Shown piece after piece: positions 54,631 to 64,000 of a DNA stretch of 64,000 nt (position 1 is the first letter of the stretch; each line of letters begins with the position of its first letter). The translations under genes were made by a program, and so were the position numbers. The notes below the pieces were generated by a model, which searched no databases, was not told where the DNA came from, and saw only the letters and a list, made by a program, of their open reading frames with translations. Origin of the DNA: Diplolepis rosae (lineage: Eukaryota > Arthropoda > Insecta > Hymenoptera > Diplolepididae); NCBI GenBank assembly GCA_030998225.1, contig JAPYXD010000555.1, positions 558,001 to 622,000 of the forward strand, written 5' to 3'.

Positions 54631-54939
54631 TGTAACGAGGGTACACTAGCGCCCCGGGAGGACACAGCCCTGCGACCGGAATTCGGGGGAACTTGGCCCG
54701 GCATGCCCTACGATGAGGCGCCGTCGCTGGTTACCGGCTGCTAGTAGTTAGGATCTAGGTCAGCGTGTCAATACAAGTTGACTACCTTTTTCGTTGTGCC
54801 TGTAGACTGTGCTTCGGAGTGTCGCGCACCGACTTGTAAGTTTTAATAAATCTAGTTACCGCGATTGTGATTTTTATTTGGTGTGCACCTTCTCGGCGTC
54901 CCTTCCTTTTCCCCTCCTCAGTTTGCGACCCCGGTCACA
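54631..54939 (+). repeat. 5' LTR of the plus-strand Gypsy element
   Basis: TGTAACGAGG to CCGGTCACA, 309 bp. TTTTAATAAATC supplies a poly(A) signal. Unusually GC-rich for this window. Confidence 0.96.
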
Positions 54940-54943
54940 AACT

Positions 54944-54961
54944 TGGCGCCCAACCAAAAAA
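54944..54961 (+). other. Primer-binding site, tRNA-Lys-like
   Basis: TGGCGCCCAACCAAAAAA starts four bases after the LTR. TGGCGCCCAAC matches the start of the Lys-tRNA site used by several retroelements (established). Confidence 0.75.
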
Positions 54962-55108
54962 CCCACGAAAATCCTATTTAGCCAAATAGTGGAAAATCCT
55001 CCAGCCGAGAAAACACAAAGTAATAAAATTGCCAAGTGACAAAAGAAAAATACAGTGCGGTGAAAAATTAAGTGAAAAACAAAAATAAAATAAAGGAATA
55101 GCAGACAT

Positions 55109-55119
55109 CACGAGTAAGT
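55109..55119 (+). promoter_or_regulatory. Candidate splice donor in the leader
   Basis: CACGA|GTAAGTA, with GT at 55114-55115, 22 bp before the gag ATG. It is close to the consensus and is placed like the donor that makes env mRNA in retroviruses. Its use is inferred. Confidence 0.5.
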
Positions 55120-55135
55120 AACGTAAAATAAGTCG

Positions 55136-57433
55136 ATGAGATTAAGGTCCGGAAAAGTAAAAAAGAATAGAAAAATGGCCAATAAAAATAAAGTTATCGA
55201 AATTGAAAAAATAAAAGAAATAGAATTGGAAAATAAATTATCAAAGAATGAATTAAGGGGGGAAAAGAGTGAAAATGAAGAAATAACGGAAAATAAAATG
55301 AAAGAAGTAGAATTAGAGATTAGAGAGAGACAGCATGCCAACAAAACAGGCACAATACCGAAAGCCACAATACGTAGCATAGAGACAATTTCAAAACCAC
55401 GCGACAAAGACGGACGAAGCAAGGACATATTACAGAAACACAACATGGACACAGAAATAATAAATAGTACTTACAAAGGCATGCTATCTCCTAATACGGA
55501 AAATACGGTAGGTTATTGGCGAATATTAGAGGAAGAAGAAAATTTAGATTTAGATAAAATAAAAGGTCGGGAATTAGAATTAGAGTACTTAGAGAGAGAA
55601 CGCGAAATAAGAAGAAACGAAATGAAAAAACTAGATAAGGAGAGGGTAGAGATCGAAAAAATAATTAGGGAAAAATTGGAAAAGGATAAATTAGAGCTAG
55701 AAATATACAAAAGAACGCAAAGGGATGAAAAGGATAAAACATTCGAAATAGACTCATTTATAGAAACGAATAAGGAATTTTGGAAAGAAGCAGAAATACT
55801 AATTGAAAACGAGGAACCAAAGAACAACAAATCAAAAATCCTAGAATTAACCCTAGAAATAAAATCTTTAAAGGAAAAAATGGAACAAATCCTAAATAAT
55901 ACGCAAAATAAAACTTTAGAAATACACAACGCACAGACCATAGTTAGCCCTACAGTAGAAGGCCAAATAAAAGTAAATAGAAATAGAATAACAAAAACGG
56001 ACAAAGGGTCAGATAACAGAAGAGTAGAAGAAAACGAAGAAGACCAAAGTACGTTTAAATTACCAACACCAGCTCCCCGGAAATTAATAAGAAATGCGAT
56101 AATAACCACCACGGAAAATAAACAAAACGAGACGCAAGTCGAAAGATACAACGACCAAAGTGGAGAAAATAATAATCTAACCGATGAAGACGTACAGGAC
56201 GACGAATTACAAACAATGCGAGCATCGCTTTTCCCATTCGGAATGGTCCAAACACCTTTCCAAATTATGTCGAATTGGCCGATTAAATTCGGAAATAATA
56301 CAAATGACAGCCCAACAATTTTCTTAAGTAATTTATTAAGGTTTAAAAGGGGATACAAAATCAAAGAAGAGGATACTTTAGAAAATTTAGACGCCGTATT
56401 GATAGGAGAAGCTTAATGTTGGTACCAAGTAAATAAAAGAAATTGGCATAACTTGGAAGATTTCATACAAGAATTCAAACAGGTCTATTTGAATGAAAAG
56501 TACCTAGAAGTAATTCATAACAAAATAAGATATTGTAATCAAAAGAAAAATCAAGAAATTCACAGTTTCATAATAGAAATGAGACAGTTATTCGAGAAAT
56601 TAGAACCACTTCCCAGCTTGGAATGGCAATTAAAAGAAGTTTACGGGAATTTAAGACTCGAATATAAAATTTACATTACAAGAAATTCATTCAAAAATTT
56701 TACAGAATTAGAAATATTAGGACGCGAATGGGAAGCAGAAATGGCAAAATCAAGAATGAAAGGGCAAGAAATTAAAATATGGGAGAACAATAGGAATGAC
56801 AGATTGTATATAAGAGAACAAGAGAGAAACCAAGAGCAACAAAACAATCAAAGCCATGAAAATAATTATGAAAGACAAAATAATAGTAAATACGAATTAT
56901 ACAACATACAAAGCAGACAACAATTCCAGCCAAGATATGCCAACAACGGGACCAAATATTTCTATAACAACCAAAGAAGCCAAAACACATACCCACAAAA
57001 CCGAGGTATTAACAAATTTCAAAATAGAGTAGGAGTTAACTATAACCAAAATTACAGATACCCAAATCCAAACAATTGGTTTATGAAAGAGGAAAATCAA
57101 ATAGCCAGATACAGCAACAGACAACAGCTCGAAGGGAACCCCAAATTACCAGAACTAACATACAACCTAAGAGACGAAAACCAAAGAAAGGAACTAGAGG
57201 ACATGGAACAGAACAAACAGGAAACAAATGACAACAATAAAGGAAGATATCAAGAAAATAATAAATGGGAGTTGAACCCAAAGGCAAGAGAATTCACCCA
57301 GTACAGGGAACAAAAAGGAGAAAACAGCAGCAATACAGCACAACAGCTAATAAAATGTTATAATTGCGGAGGCAAAGGACATATGCAACGCGACTGTTGG
57401 TACAGTCAGGGAAACGCAAACGGAGGCTACTAG
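55136..57433 (+). pseudogene. Gypsy gag with nucleocapsid zinc knuckle, one nonsense codon
   Basis: ATG 55136 (MRLRSGKVKKNRK) opens a frame of 426 codons, very rich in K/E and probably coiled-coil to about residue 270. It ends in capsid sequence (GMVQTPFQIMSNWPI). TAA at 56414-56416 interrupts it. The same frame continues directly as CWYQVNKRNWHNLEDFIQEF, the capsid GEAxxWY...W...F pattern, for another 338 codons. It ends with an N/Q-rich stretch and the knuckle CYNCGGKGHMQRDC, and stops at TAG 57431-57433. So gag was one protein of about 765 residues before the stop arose. Confidence 0.88.
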
Positions 57434-57975
57434 AGGCGAATAGTAGCCCGCAGAAATACCAAATCAGATCGCCAAAGAAAACCGAAACAAACAACACACC
57501 AGACGAAACAAGAATGCACATAATAATAAAATGGGAAAAAACAAAATATAAAGTATTAGTGGACACAGGTGCAACCCACTCATATATCAGCAAAGAATTC
57601 TTTAAACAGATAGAAAAATCGGACTACGAAATCAAAAAACCAAGCAACGACAAATTAATAGTTGCAAATGGCCAGAAATTAGAGATAACGGGACAAGTAC
57701 TGATTCCGATTGAGGTAGGCCACATTAAAAAGTATTTATTATTTAGATTAGTACCCGAACTGCAATCCACAGGAATCTTAGGAACAGATATGATAGAAAG
57801 ACTGGGATTAAAGTTAGATTTCGAAAAAGAGAAACTGGTGGCTACCAGAAAAACCACAAATAAAATACAAAATAGAAACAAACCCCAAGGAAAACGAAAT
57901 AAGAGAAAACGAAAAGGAAAGAATAGGAGAACAGAGAAAAACAAGCAACTTACAATGGAGAGAAATACCCACTAG
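57364..57975 (+). pseudogene. Gypsy aspartic protease
   Basis: The frame is -1 relative to gag and would be entered at the GGGAAAC site. VLVDTGATHSYIS is the active site, and GILGTDMIERLGLKLDF is the second conserved strand of retropepsins. It then runs into a basic K/R/N-rich linker and stops at 57975. The RT frame is +1 to it and is already open in this linker, so a single indel at about 57850-57975 separates protease from RT. Confidence 0.85.
57409..57448 (+). promoter_or_regulatory. Programmed -1 ribosomal frameshift signal (gag to pol)
   Basis: The heptamer GGGAAAC (57409-57415) is phased G GGA AAC in the gag frame, the canonical X XXY YYZ type. After 9 nt a perfect 8-bp hairpin follows: GGCTACTA (57425-57432) with TAGTAGCC (57441-57448), loop GAGGCGAA. 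The gag stop lies inside the hairpin. A -1 slip leads exactly into the protease frame. Confidence 0.8.
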
Positions 57976-58405
57976 TACCCCAACCAACCATACCCGGCCT
58001 GTAGTCGTCCAGACAAGGGACACAAAAGGGTCCAAAATACCAGTAAGACAGAGAAGTCTAATCCCACAAGAAAATAAAAAACAGAGGCAAGAAGTCACTA
58101 GTTTTAGTCCCTTAGAAGAAGAAAACGTAATACAAACAGCTCTCAAAGCAAAAATCAAGAGTGAAGATAAACAAAGAGTAAAGGAAATAGAGAAAGAACC
58201 CGAAAAGGAAATAAAAAATAAATTAAAACTGAAAAGAGAACGAAACGAAGAAAGCAAGAATAAAGAAGTATCGAGGGAAAGAAAAGAAACAGAAAACGAA
58301 AAATGCGAGGGAATAATTGAACTAAATGAAAACCAAGGACAACAATTAAGAAAATTAATCGAAAGAAAGGTTAACAAAACAGGAATAAAACTAGAACCTA
58401 CACAC

Positions 58406-60859
58406 ATGACAGAACACAAAATAAACGTACAGGGCCACGAACCAATAAAACAAAGATATTACCATGTCTCACCCAAAGTAAGAGAGTACATGTACGAAGA
58501 AATAGATAAAATGTTGGAAGAAGACATAATTGAACCCTCAGACAGCGATTGGTCAAACCCGGTAGTTATGATAAAGAAACCCAACGGAAAATATAGATTC
58601 TGCTTGGATTTCAGAAAAGTAAATAAAATAACAAAAAAAGACCTGTACCCAATACCAATCATGGCAGAAATTTTAGATGCATTAAGGTCAGCAAGATACA
58701 TATCAAAAATTGATCTCCGCTCAGCATACCACCAAATACCACTAGAAGAAGAATCAAGAAAAATAACAGCATTCACAGTACCAGGAAAAGGAATGTACCA
58801 ATTTAAAAGAATGCCATTCGGTTTAACAAACGCTCCAGCTACGTTCCAGCGTTTAATGGATAAAATAATAACACCAGACTTAAAACCTAACGTATTCTGC
58901 TACCTCGATGACATAATTATAGTAACAGAAAACTTCGAAGAACATTTGAAAAATTTAGAAATAGTTCTAGAAAAAATAAACCAAGCAAGATTAACAATAA
59001 ATCTGGAAAAGTGCGAATTTGGATGCTCGGAAGTGAAATACTTAGGATTTGTAGTAAACGAAAAAGGACTATTAATGGACGAAGACAAAATAAAACCTAT
59101 ACTAGAATTCCCAACACCAAAAAATGTGAAACAACTGCAAAGAATTATAGGAATGACATCATGGTACAGAAGATTCATACCAAAATTTTCGGAAATAATG
59201 GAACCTTTATACACACTATTAAAGAAAGGAATAGAGTGGAAATGGGACATAGAACAAGAACAGGCATTAGAAAAAATAAAAAAATTACTAACAACAAAAC
59301 CAATACTGGCATGCCCAAACTTTCATCATCCATTTCAACTTGAAACCGATGCGAGCGATACGGGATTAGGAGCCGTCTTAACCCAAAATATAAATAACGA
59401 AAACTACGTAATAGCGTTCGCAAGCAGAAGCCTCAACGAAGCAGAAAAAAAATATTCAACATTAGAAAAGGAATGCTTAGCAGTATTATGGGCAATACGG
59501 AAATTCAGACCTTACCTAGAAGGATATACCTTCAAAGTACTAACAGACCATATAGCTTTAAAATGGCTGCATAATTTAAAAAACCCGACGGGACGACTAG
59601 CAAGATGGGCACTGGAACTACTCGAATACGACTACGAGATAGTATACAGAAAAGGCTCACTAAATTACGCACCAGACGCATTATCAAGAACACGCGAAAA
59701 GTTGGACTCGGTAGCAAGTACGTTATCAATGGCAAAAGAAAAAGAAAAAGAGAAAAGCAAAGAAACCAACGACGAATGGTATAGTCACAAACTAAAACAA
59801 GTAAAGGAAAAACCAACAGAAAACCCAAACTGGCGAATAAGAGACGACCAACTTTATTTCTTCAGACCAGATCCGTTAAAATCAAGCTTGAACCTGGATA
59901 ATAGTCCATGGAAATTAACAATACCGAAGGAATTAAGAGAACAAGTGTTAAAAGAGAACCACGATAATAAACAAGCAGGACATTTGGGCATGGAGAAAAC
60001 ATATGCAAGAATCGCAGAGAACTATTTCTGGCCAGGTATGTATTCAGAAACATTAAAATACGTAAAAGAATGCGACACATGCCAAAGAATCAAACCAAAA
60101 GTAAACAATCAAGTAGGACTACTGGGAAAAAGAATAATCGAAGAACCATGGACAGTAGTAGCAGCAGACATAATGGGCCCACTGCCGAGGTCGAAAGCAA
60201 AAAACCAATATATACTTGTTTGCGTGGACATGTTCACCAAATGGGTGGAAATAATTCCAGTAAAAAACAAGGTAGCAACAACAATAGAAAAGGAATTCCA
60301 CAGAAGAATCATATCGAAATGGGGAACACCAAGAATATTATTCACAGACAACGGCAAAGAATTCGTGAACAAAATCATGGTAAAGTTAACGCAAAACTTC
60401 GGAATACGACATTCGAAAACACCACGATACCACCCACAATCAAACCCAACAGAAAGATGTAACAGATCAATAAAAACAGCGATCAAAGCATACCTAGAAA
60501 AAGACCATAGAGAATGGGATGAAAATTTAGAAGACCTACAATTCGCGTTAAACACTAGTAAACATGCGTCAACAGGGTTCACACCAGCATTCTTAAACCT
60601 TGGAAGGGAATTAGAACCAATTCAAACCTTAAACAAAGACTTAATAAACATAGAAGGAATAGAAGCACAAGAAGTAGGGGAATGGGTAGAAAGACTAAAC
60701 AGGTTGAAAATAATAAAAGACGAGGTACAGAAAAATTTAGATTTAGCAAATGAAAGGCAGGCAAAATATTATAACTTAAGACGTAGACCAATTAGCTACG
60801 AGATAGGGGAAAAGGTACTAAGAAGCGAAAAACGTTGTCAAATAAAGCAGATAATATAG
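58406..60859 (+). CDS. Gypsy Pol: RT, RNase H, integrase
   Basis: 817 residues from the first ATG, but the frame is open from about 57900, so the true protein begins earlier, after protease. RT: YRFCLDFRKVN (63-73), KIDLRSAYHQIP, and the catalytic YLDD at residues 166-169. RNase H: LETDASDTGLGAVLT and TDHIALKWLHN, ending PDALSR. Integrase: HHCC finger (NHDNKQAGHLGME ... CDTCQRIK), core acidic residues in AADIMGPL, FTDNGKEFV and NPTERCNR. The last about 55 residues are shifted by one base at about 60835 and run to TAA 61003-61005, with NFEGPFFIKT as the GPY/F-like end. Confidence 0.94.
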   Translation: MTEHKINVQGHEPIKQRYYHVSPKVREYMYEEIDKMLEEDIIEPSDSDWSNPVVMIKKPNGKYRFCLDFRKVNKITKKDLYPIPIMAEILDALRSARYISKIDLRSAYHQIPLEEESRKITAFTVPGKGMYQFKRMPFGLTNAPATFQRLMDKIITPDLKPNVFCYLDDIIIVTENFEEHLKNLEIVLEKINQARLTINLEKCEFGCSEVKYLGFVVNEKGLLMDEDKIKPILEFPTPKNVKQLQRIIGMTSWYRRFIPKFSEIMEPLYTLLKKGIEWKWDIEQEQALEKIKKLLTTKPILACPNFHHPFQLETDASDTGLGAVLTQNINNENYVIAFASRSLNEAEKKYSTLEKECLAVLWAIRKFRPYLEGYTFKVLTDHIALKWLHNLKNPTGRLARWALELLEYDYEIVYRKGSLNYAPDALSRTREKLDSVASTLSMAKEKEKEKSKETNDEWYSHKLKQVKEKPTENPNWRIRDDQLYFFRPDPLKSSLNLDNSPWKLTIPKELREQVLKENHDNKQAGHLGMEKTYARIAENYFWPGMYSETLKYVKECDTCQRIKPKVNNQVGLLGKRIIEEPWTVVAADIMGPLPRSKAKNQYILVCVDMFTKWVEIIPVKNKVATTIEKEFHRRIISKWGTPRILFTDNGKEFVNKIMVKLTQNFGIRHSKTPRYHPQSNPTERCNRSIKTAIKAYLEKDHREWDENLEDLQFALNTSKHASTGFTPAFLNLGRELEPIQTLNKDLINIEGIEAQEVGEWVERLNRLKIIKDEVQKNLDLANERQAKYYNLRRRPISYEIGEKVLRSEKRCQIKQII

Positions 60860-61082
60860 CAAAAAAATTAAATAAAAATTTTGAGGGCCCATTTTTCATA
60901 AAAACAAAAATCTCACCGACAATTTACGAAATAAAAAACAAGAAAGGTAAGTCACTTGGCAATTGGAACATAAAAGACATTAAAAAATATGTAGAAAAAA
61001 ATTAAGTAAACAAATAGAAACACACATAAAATAGTAAATTGACAAACCGATACAGAGACACAACGAAAATAATTATGTTAAC

Positions 61083-61084
61083 AG
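61083..61084 (+). promoter_or_regulatory. Candidate splice acceptor before ORF3
   Basis: TTATGTTAACAG directly precedes ATGATGGAG. The polypyrimidine tract is weak. The position right at the ATG is what a subgenomic mRNA would need. Confidence 0.35.
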
Positions 61085-61879
61085 ATGATGGAGCAGAAAC
61101 TAAACCTAAAGTGCGAGCGATGTTATCGAGAGATAACAGTGGCAGAAGCTTTAAAACACAAATGCCCGAGACTTCTTGACCTAATCCAGACCCCGCTTGT
61201 CCCAGAATCACCAGAAGAAGAAAAACAGAGAAAAGAAGAAATAAGAAGAAGAGAGGAAGCAAGAAGAGAAATAGAATTGAAGAATGAGTTTAAGAAGATA
61301 CATAGAGAGGAAAAACTGAAACAGGAAGGAAAAGAGCCCGAAGGGAAAAAAGAAAAGAAACTGCAATATGAACTACTAAAGATAATAAAAGTAACAAGAG
61401 ATTAAATGGGAATATAACGCTATGAAGAGGAAAACTAAGAAGGGGAAGAAAAGAAGAAACAAGAAGAAGACTTTATAAAATGGAGGAAAGAAAAACTGCA
61501 AAGAATATATACAAACGAACTAAAAGAAGAAGACAGGAAAAGAGAACAAGAAAAATGCGATAAAGAATGGAAGAAACAGAGAGAAGAGCTTAGACGATGG
61601 GAAGAAAATCAAGAGCAGGAAAGGAGGGCCTGGAAAGAAGAAAGAGAAAAAGAGAAAGAAGAAAAGATAATGTTCCAAAAAATAAGAGAGGAAAAAGAAG
61701 AAAGGGAAAGAAGAACATGGAACGAAGGAATAGAAAGAAAAAAGAAAGAAATGAGGGAGAAGAAAGAACGCGAAGAAAAAGAAAAAGAACTAAGAAAAAC
61801 ACTTGAAGAATTAGAAAAAGACACAGACAGGACAGCGACACAGAATCTGATGATTCAACGAAAACGATTATTTACATAG
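61085..61879 (+). pseudogene. Accessory ORF3: zinc finger plus long charged coiled coil
   Basis: Open for 106 codons (61085-61405). It starts with LKCERCYREITVAEALKHKC, a C-x2-C-x11-H-x-C zinc-finger pattern, then a highly charged K/E/R helix. The stop TAA at 61403-61405 is followed in the same frame by MGI, TAA, RYEEEN, TAA, and then about 145 open codons of the same coiled-coil style (EEDFIKWRKEKLQRIY ... TQNLMIQRKRLFT). The frame ends at 61879. So this was probably one protein of about 265 residues with three later stops within 36 bp. There is no transmembrane or signal segment, so it is not env. No known family is recognised. Confidence 0.6.
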
Positions 61880-62130
61880 TAAATAAGAACTAAAATTAAT
61901 AAAAAATGTACATTAAATTAATGGAAAAGGATCAAAATAAGATAAAATATTTTCTTTTTTCTATTTCGATTCGTTTATACATCGACCGAATTCAAAGAAG
62001 AATCAAAATAATAAAAATTTTTTTCTCGTTGTATAAATAATTAAAATAAATAAATAAAATCAAGCAAATCGTCTTGTTTACAATAAAATAATAGTATAAA
62101 CGTTTAGAAGTAGATAAACTATTTAATTTC

Positions 62131-62132
62131 AG
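62131..62132 (+). promoter_or_regulatory. Candidate splice acceptor before ORF4
   Basis: AACTATTTAATTTCAG|GTACGG, 8 bp before ATG 62141. It fits the acceptor consensus better than the ORF3 site. Confidence 0.5.
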
Positions 62133-62140
62133 GTACGGCA

Positions 62141-62482
62141 ATGGAAGACATCGAGATGTGGGAGTGCAGGTTCTGCGAAAGAAGAGTGCCAAAAGAGTTA
62201 TATATATTCCATGACACCTTCTGCAAGAAAACACCAAACAGGATCAGAAACTACTATACAACACCAAACAGCGCGAAAACCAGATATATGAGGGGCGGAT
62301 GGATGGATATAAGTAGAAAATTCAAGAAAACCATAGAAATTAGCGTGAAAAAGAAAACAAAACCAACGAACGAAAACAGCCAGAGCGGAGAAGACACATA
62401 CATTACGCTAGACATCGAAACAGACCCAATCTGGCTGGAGTTCGAGGAAGAAATACAAAAAATACAAAAATATAGGGAATAA
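62141..62482 (+). CDS. Accessory ORF4: small zinc-finger protein (113 aa)
   Basis: It starts MEDIEMWECRFCERRVPKEL and contains C-x2-C-x11-H-x3-C (CRFC ... FHDTFC), the same spacing of the first three ligands as in ORF3. This suggests the two arose by duplication (inference). A basic middle (SRKFKKTIEISVKKKTK) and an acidic end (LDIETDPIWLEFEEEI) follow. It is intact. It lies between ORF3 and the polypurine tract, where retroviruses have env or accessory genes. Role unknown; nucleic-acid or protein binding is plausible. Confidence 0.65.
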   Translation: MEDIEMWECRFCERRVPKELYIFHDTFCKKTPNRIRNYYTTPNSAKTRYMRGGWMDISRKFKKTIEISVKKKTKPTNENSQSGEDTYITLDIETDPIWLEFEEEIQKIQKYRE

Positions 62483-62496
62483 ACCACAACCCGATC

Positions 62497-62510
62497 AGGA
62501 GGGAGGGGGT
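62497..62510 (+). other. Polypurine tract next to the 3' LTR
   Basis: AGGAGGGAGGGGGT immediately precedes the LTR TGTAAC. Confidence 0.85.
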
Positions 62511-62819
62511 TGTAACGAGGGTACACTAGCGCCCCGGGAGGACACAGCCCTGCGACCGGAATTCGGGGGAACTTGGCCCGGCATGCCCTACGATGAGGCG
62601 CCGTCGCCGGTTACCGGCTGCTAGTAGTTAGGATCTAGGTCAGCGTGTCAATACAAGTTGACTACCTTTTTCGTTGTGCCTTTAGACTGTGCTTCGGAGT
62701 GTCGCGCACCGACTTGTAAGTTTTAATAAATCTAGTTACCGCGATTGTGATTTTTATCTGGTGTGCACCTTCTCGGCGTCCCTTCCTTTTCCCCTCCTCA
62801 GTTTGCGACCCCGGTCACA
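62511..62819 (+). repeat. 3' LTR of the plus-strand Gypsy element
   Basis: 309 bp, differing from the 5' LTR at three single bases (all substitutions). Followed by the target duplication GTAG. Confidence 0.96.
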
Positions 62820-62823
62820 GTAG

Positions 62824-63162
62824 TACTAGAATTTATATAACAATCTTGTATGAAAGTTTCGAAGATAGTTCAAGAAACTTTCGTTGACCCTCGAAGAAAA
62901 TTTGACGGCAGAGTTCTAGAGTTTTTATAAAACTCGCAATCTAAAGTTTCAAAGCCAGTTCAAGAAACTTTAATTAACTGTTCATGAAAATGTACCGTAC
63001 TTGCGTTTCGTAAGAGAAATTTACGTGGATTATTTCCTAACCGTCTTATTTATTACTTAAACTTTATTTTATTTTATTTATGGACAATTATTTATAACCA
63101 AACTCATATTCACTATATAGACATGTCATCGTACGCATTTATAACGCGACTTAAAAATTATA
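62824..63162. other. Flank with a duplicated 40-bp motif
   Basis: AGTTCAAGAAACTTT occurs twice about 100 bp apart, each preceded by AAGTTTCxAAG. No gene. Confidence 0.45.
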
Positions 63163-63240
63163 TCCGCCGCTGCGGGATTCGAACGCCTAACCTAACGTAT
63201 AAAGCATTTGATTCCTAAGCAACTAACCAACGCCGCTATC
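63163..63240 (-). tRNA. Degenerate tRNA-derived sequence
   Basis: The minus strand has a B-box-like GCGTTCGAATCCCGC and an A-box-like GGCGTTGGTTAGTTGC, with GCCGC acceptor-like ends. The T stem and anticodon arm do not pair well, so it is a tRNA pseudogene or SINE head, not a functional tRNA. Confidence 0.3.
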
Positions 63241-63343
63241 GAAAATTATGATTTCCATCAAAATAAAACCTGAACTCTATCCTTTGAAGTGTGTAGGCCC
63301 GAGATATAAATATCGGAGCCCCGCTCCAACTGTTAATTTTTTT

Positions 63344-64000
63344 ACATTCTCATCATGGATGAGAAGGTATTGGTTTTATGTGAAAAATGACTTTCGAAAT
63401 TTTCATCAAATCTTTACGTTTTGAGACCCCCTGAGTCAGAAAAAAGGGTTTTTACGAAAGTGTCTGTCTGTCTGTAGGTCGTGTGCGGCATAACTCTCGA
63501 TAGAATTATCAGATTGAATTGAGCTTTGGTACACTTTATAGGAACCTAAAAAGTAAGGACAAGTTCGTTAACCAGCCACATCCAATCAAAATTGAGGGGT
63601 TGAGCACTACTTTTGTGTTTTTGAAAATAATTTTTTGAAAAAATCAAAAATTTCAATACTGGTTTTAGATAGTGCTCATAAATCTCTAAAAATTATTCTG
63701 ATAACATTTTTTGATTAAATCAAAATTAGAAATGTTACAGCATATTCAAATTCGAAAAAAGTCAATATCAAAATTCCATTTTCCAGTTAAATTATACGAG
63801 ATACGAAAAAACATTATGATACAATATTATTTTCTACATAAAGTCCTACAAATTTGAATTGTAACATTTTTTCATAAGATGCATATTTATCATTTTAATT
63901 CAAAAAAAAAAATATTGAAAATCCAAAATTCAATTTTTTAACAATAATATTCGAAATACGAAAAAAACGTAAGAATACAAAGTTGTTCGTTTTAAAAAGA
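63344..64000. repeat. 1.3-kb interspersed repeat, copy 3 (runs off the window)
   Basis: Same orientation as copy 1: ACATTCTCATCATGGATGAG, then TGTCTGTCTGTAGG and the later ACGAGATACGAAAAAAC block. The right part is outside the window. Confidence 0.82.

Larger units (their letters stand above)
54631..62819 (+). mobile_element. Gypsy (Ty3-type) LTR retrotransposon with two zinc-finger accessory ORFs, 8.2 kb
   Basis: Identical-ended LTRs (309 bp each, three differences) are flanked by GTAG (54627-54630 and 62820-62823). Order: LTR, PBS, leader with a splice-donor candidate, gag, -1 frameshift site, protease, RT-RNase H-integrase, ORF3 (zinc finger plus coiled coil), ORF4 (zinc finger), polypurine tract, LTR. 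About 1% LTR divergence indicates recent insertion, yet gag, PR-RT, the integrase end and ORF3 each contain a stop or frameshift. Confidence 0.95.

Noticed and set aside
55513..56364. 283-codon minus-strand ORF and other long minus ORFs under the plus-strand Gypsy element
   Set aside because: They are reverse reads of K/E/N-rich coding sequence, giving S/F/L-rich peptides that look like membrane proteins but have no motif.

Overview
This window is insect-like nuclear DNA: AT-rich, with small host exons separated by long introns and filled with nested transposable elements. The CIBAR/FAM92 and PLA2G15 homologues and the retroelement types fit an arthropod. A hymenopteran is my guess, but it is not proven by the sequence.

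Host genes. (1) At the left edge, on the minus strand, are the first three coding exons of a CIBAR/FAM92 BAR-domain gene (335-781). (2) A PLA2G15/LCAT-type lysosomal phospholipase gene lies on the minus strand with exons at 47469-47696, 46887-47058, 46644-46766 and 35361-35580. All splice phases fit. Its 11-kb last intron is packed with transposons. Its 5' exons were not found. (3) A THAP-domain exon (34135-34254) and a possible terminal exon (30957-31127), both minus and phase 0, may belong to one gene.

LTR retroelements. A 14.3-kb Gypsy element on the minus strand (3520-17820, 4-bp TSD CTGC) carries gag, PR-RT-RNase H, a TARG1-like macrodomain and then integrase. Its long 5' region holds two extra small ORFs and a nested 744-bp TTAA element. 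A 5'-truncated Gypsy integrase (21787-22365) abuts a 3'-truncated Copia element (about 22366-26101). A solo LTR (49074-50371, TSD TATC) contains tandem repeats. A second complete Gypsy element on the plus strand (54631-62819, TSD GTAG, LTRs 3/309 different) has a textbook -1 frameshift signal. It also has two downstream zinc-finger accessory ORFs, each placed just after a possible splice acceptor, in the position of env.

DNA transposons and foldbacks. These include two copies of a P-like foldback with CATG ends, a 2.4-kb element with 403-bp inverted repeats that encode a THAP-like start peptide, and a 1.5-kb near-perfect palindrome. There are also a 3.9-kb inverted-repeat element, three mariner remnants, a hAT BED-finger fragment, a LINE 3' fragment, three copies of a 1.3-kb repeat, and many short elements whose ends resemble CACNGAGAAAA. 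Two tRNA-like sequences sit near the right end.

The retroelement proteins form the usual gag-protease-RT-RNase H-integrase replication set, although every copy here carries at least one stop, frameshift or truncation. The host genes act in unrelated processes: membrane/cilium biology for CIBAR and lysosomal lipid turnover for PLA2G15.
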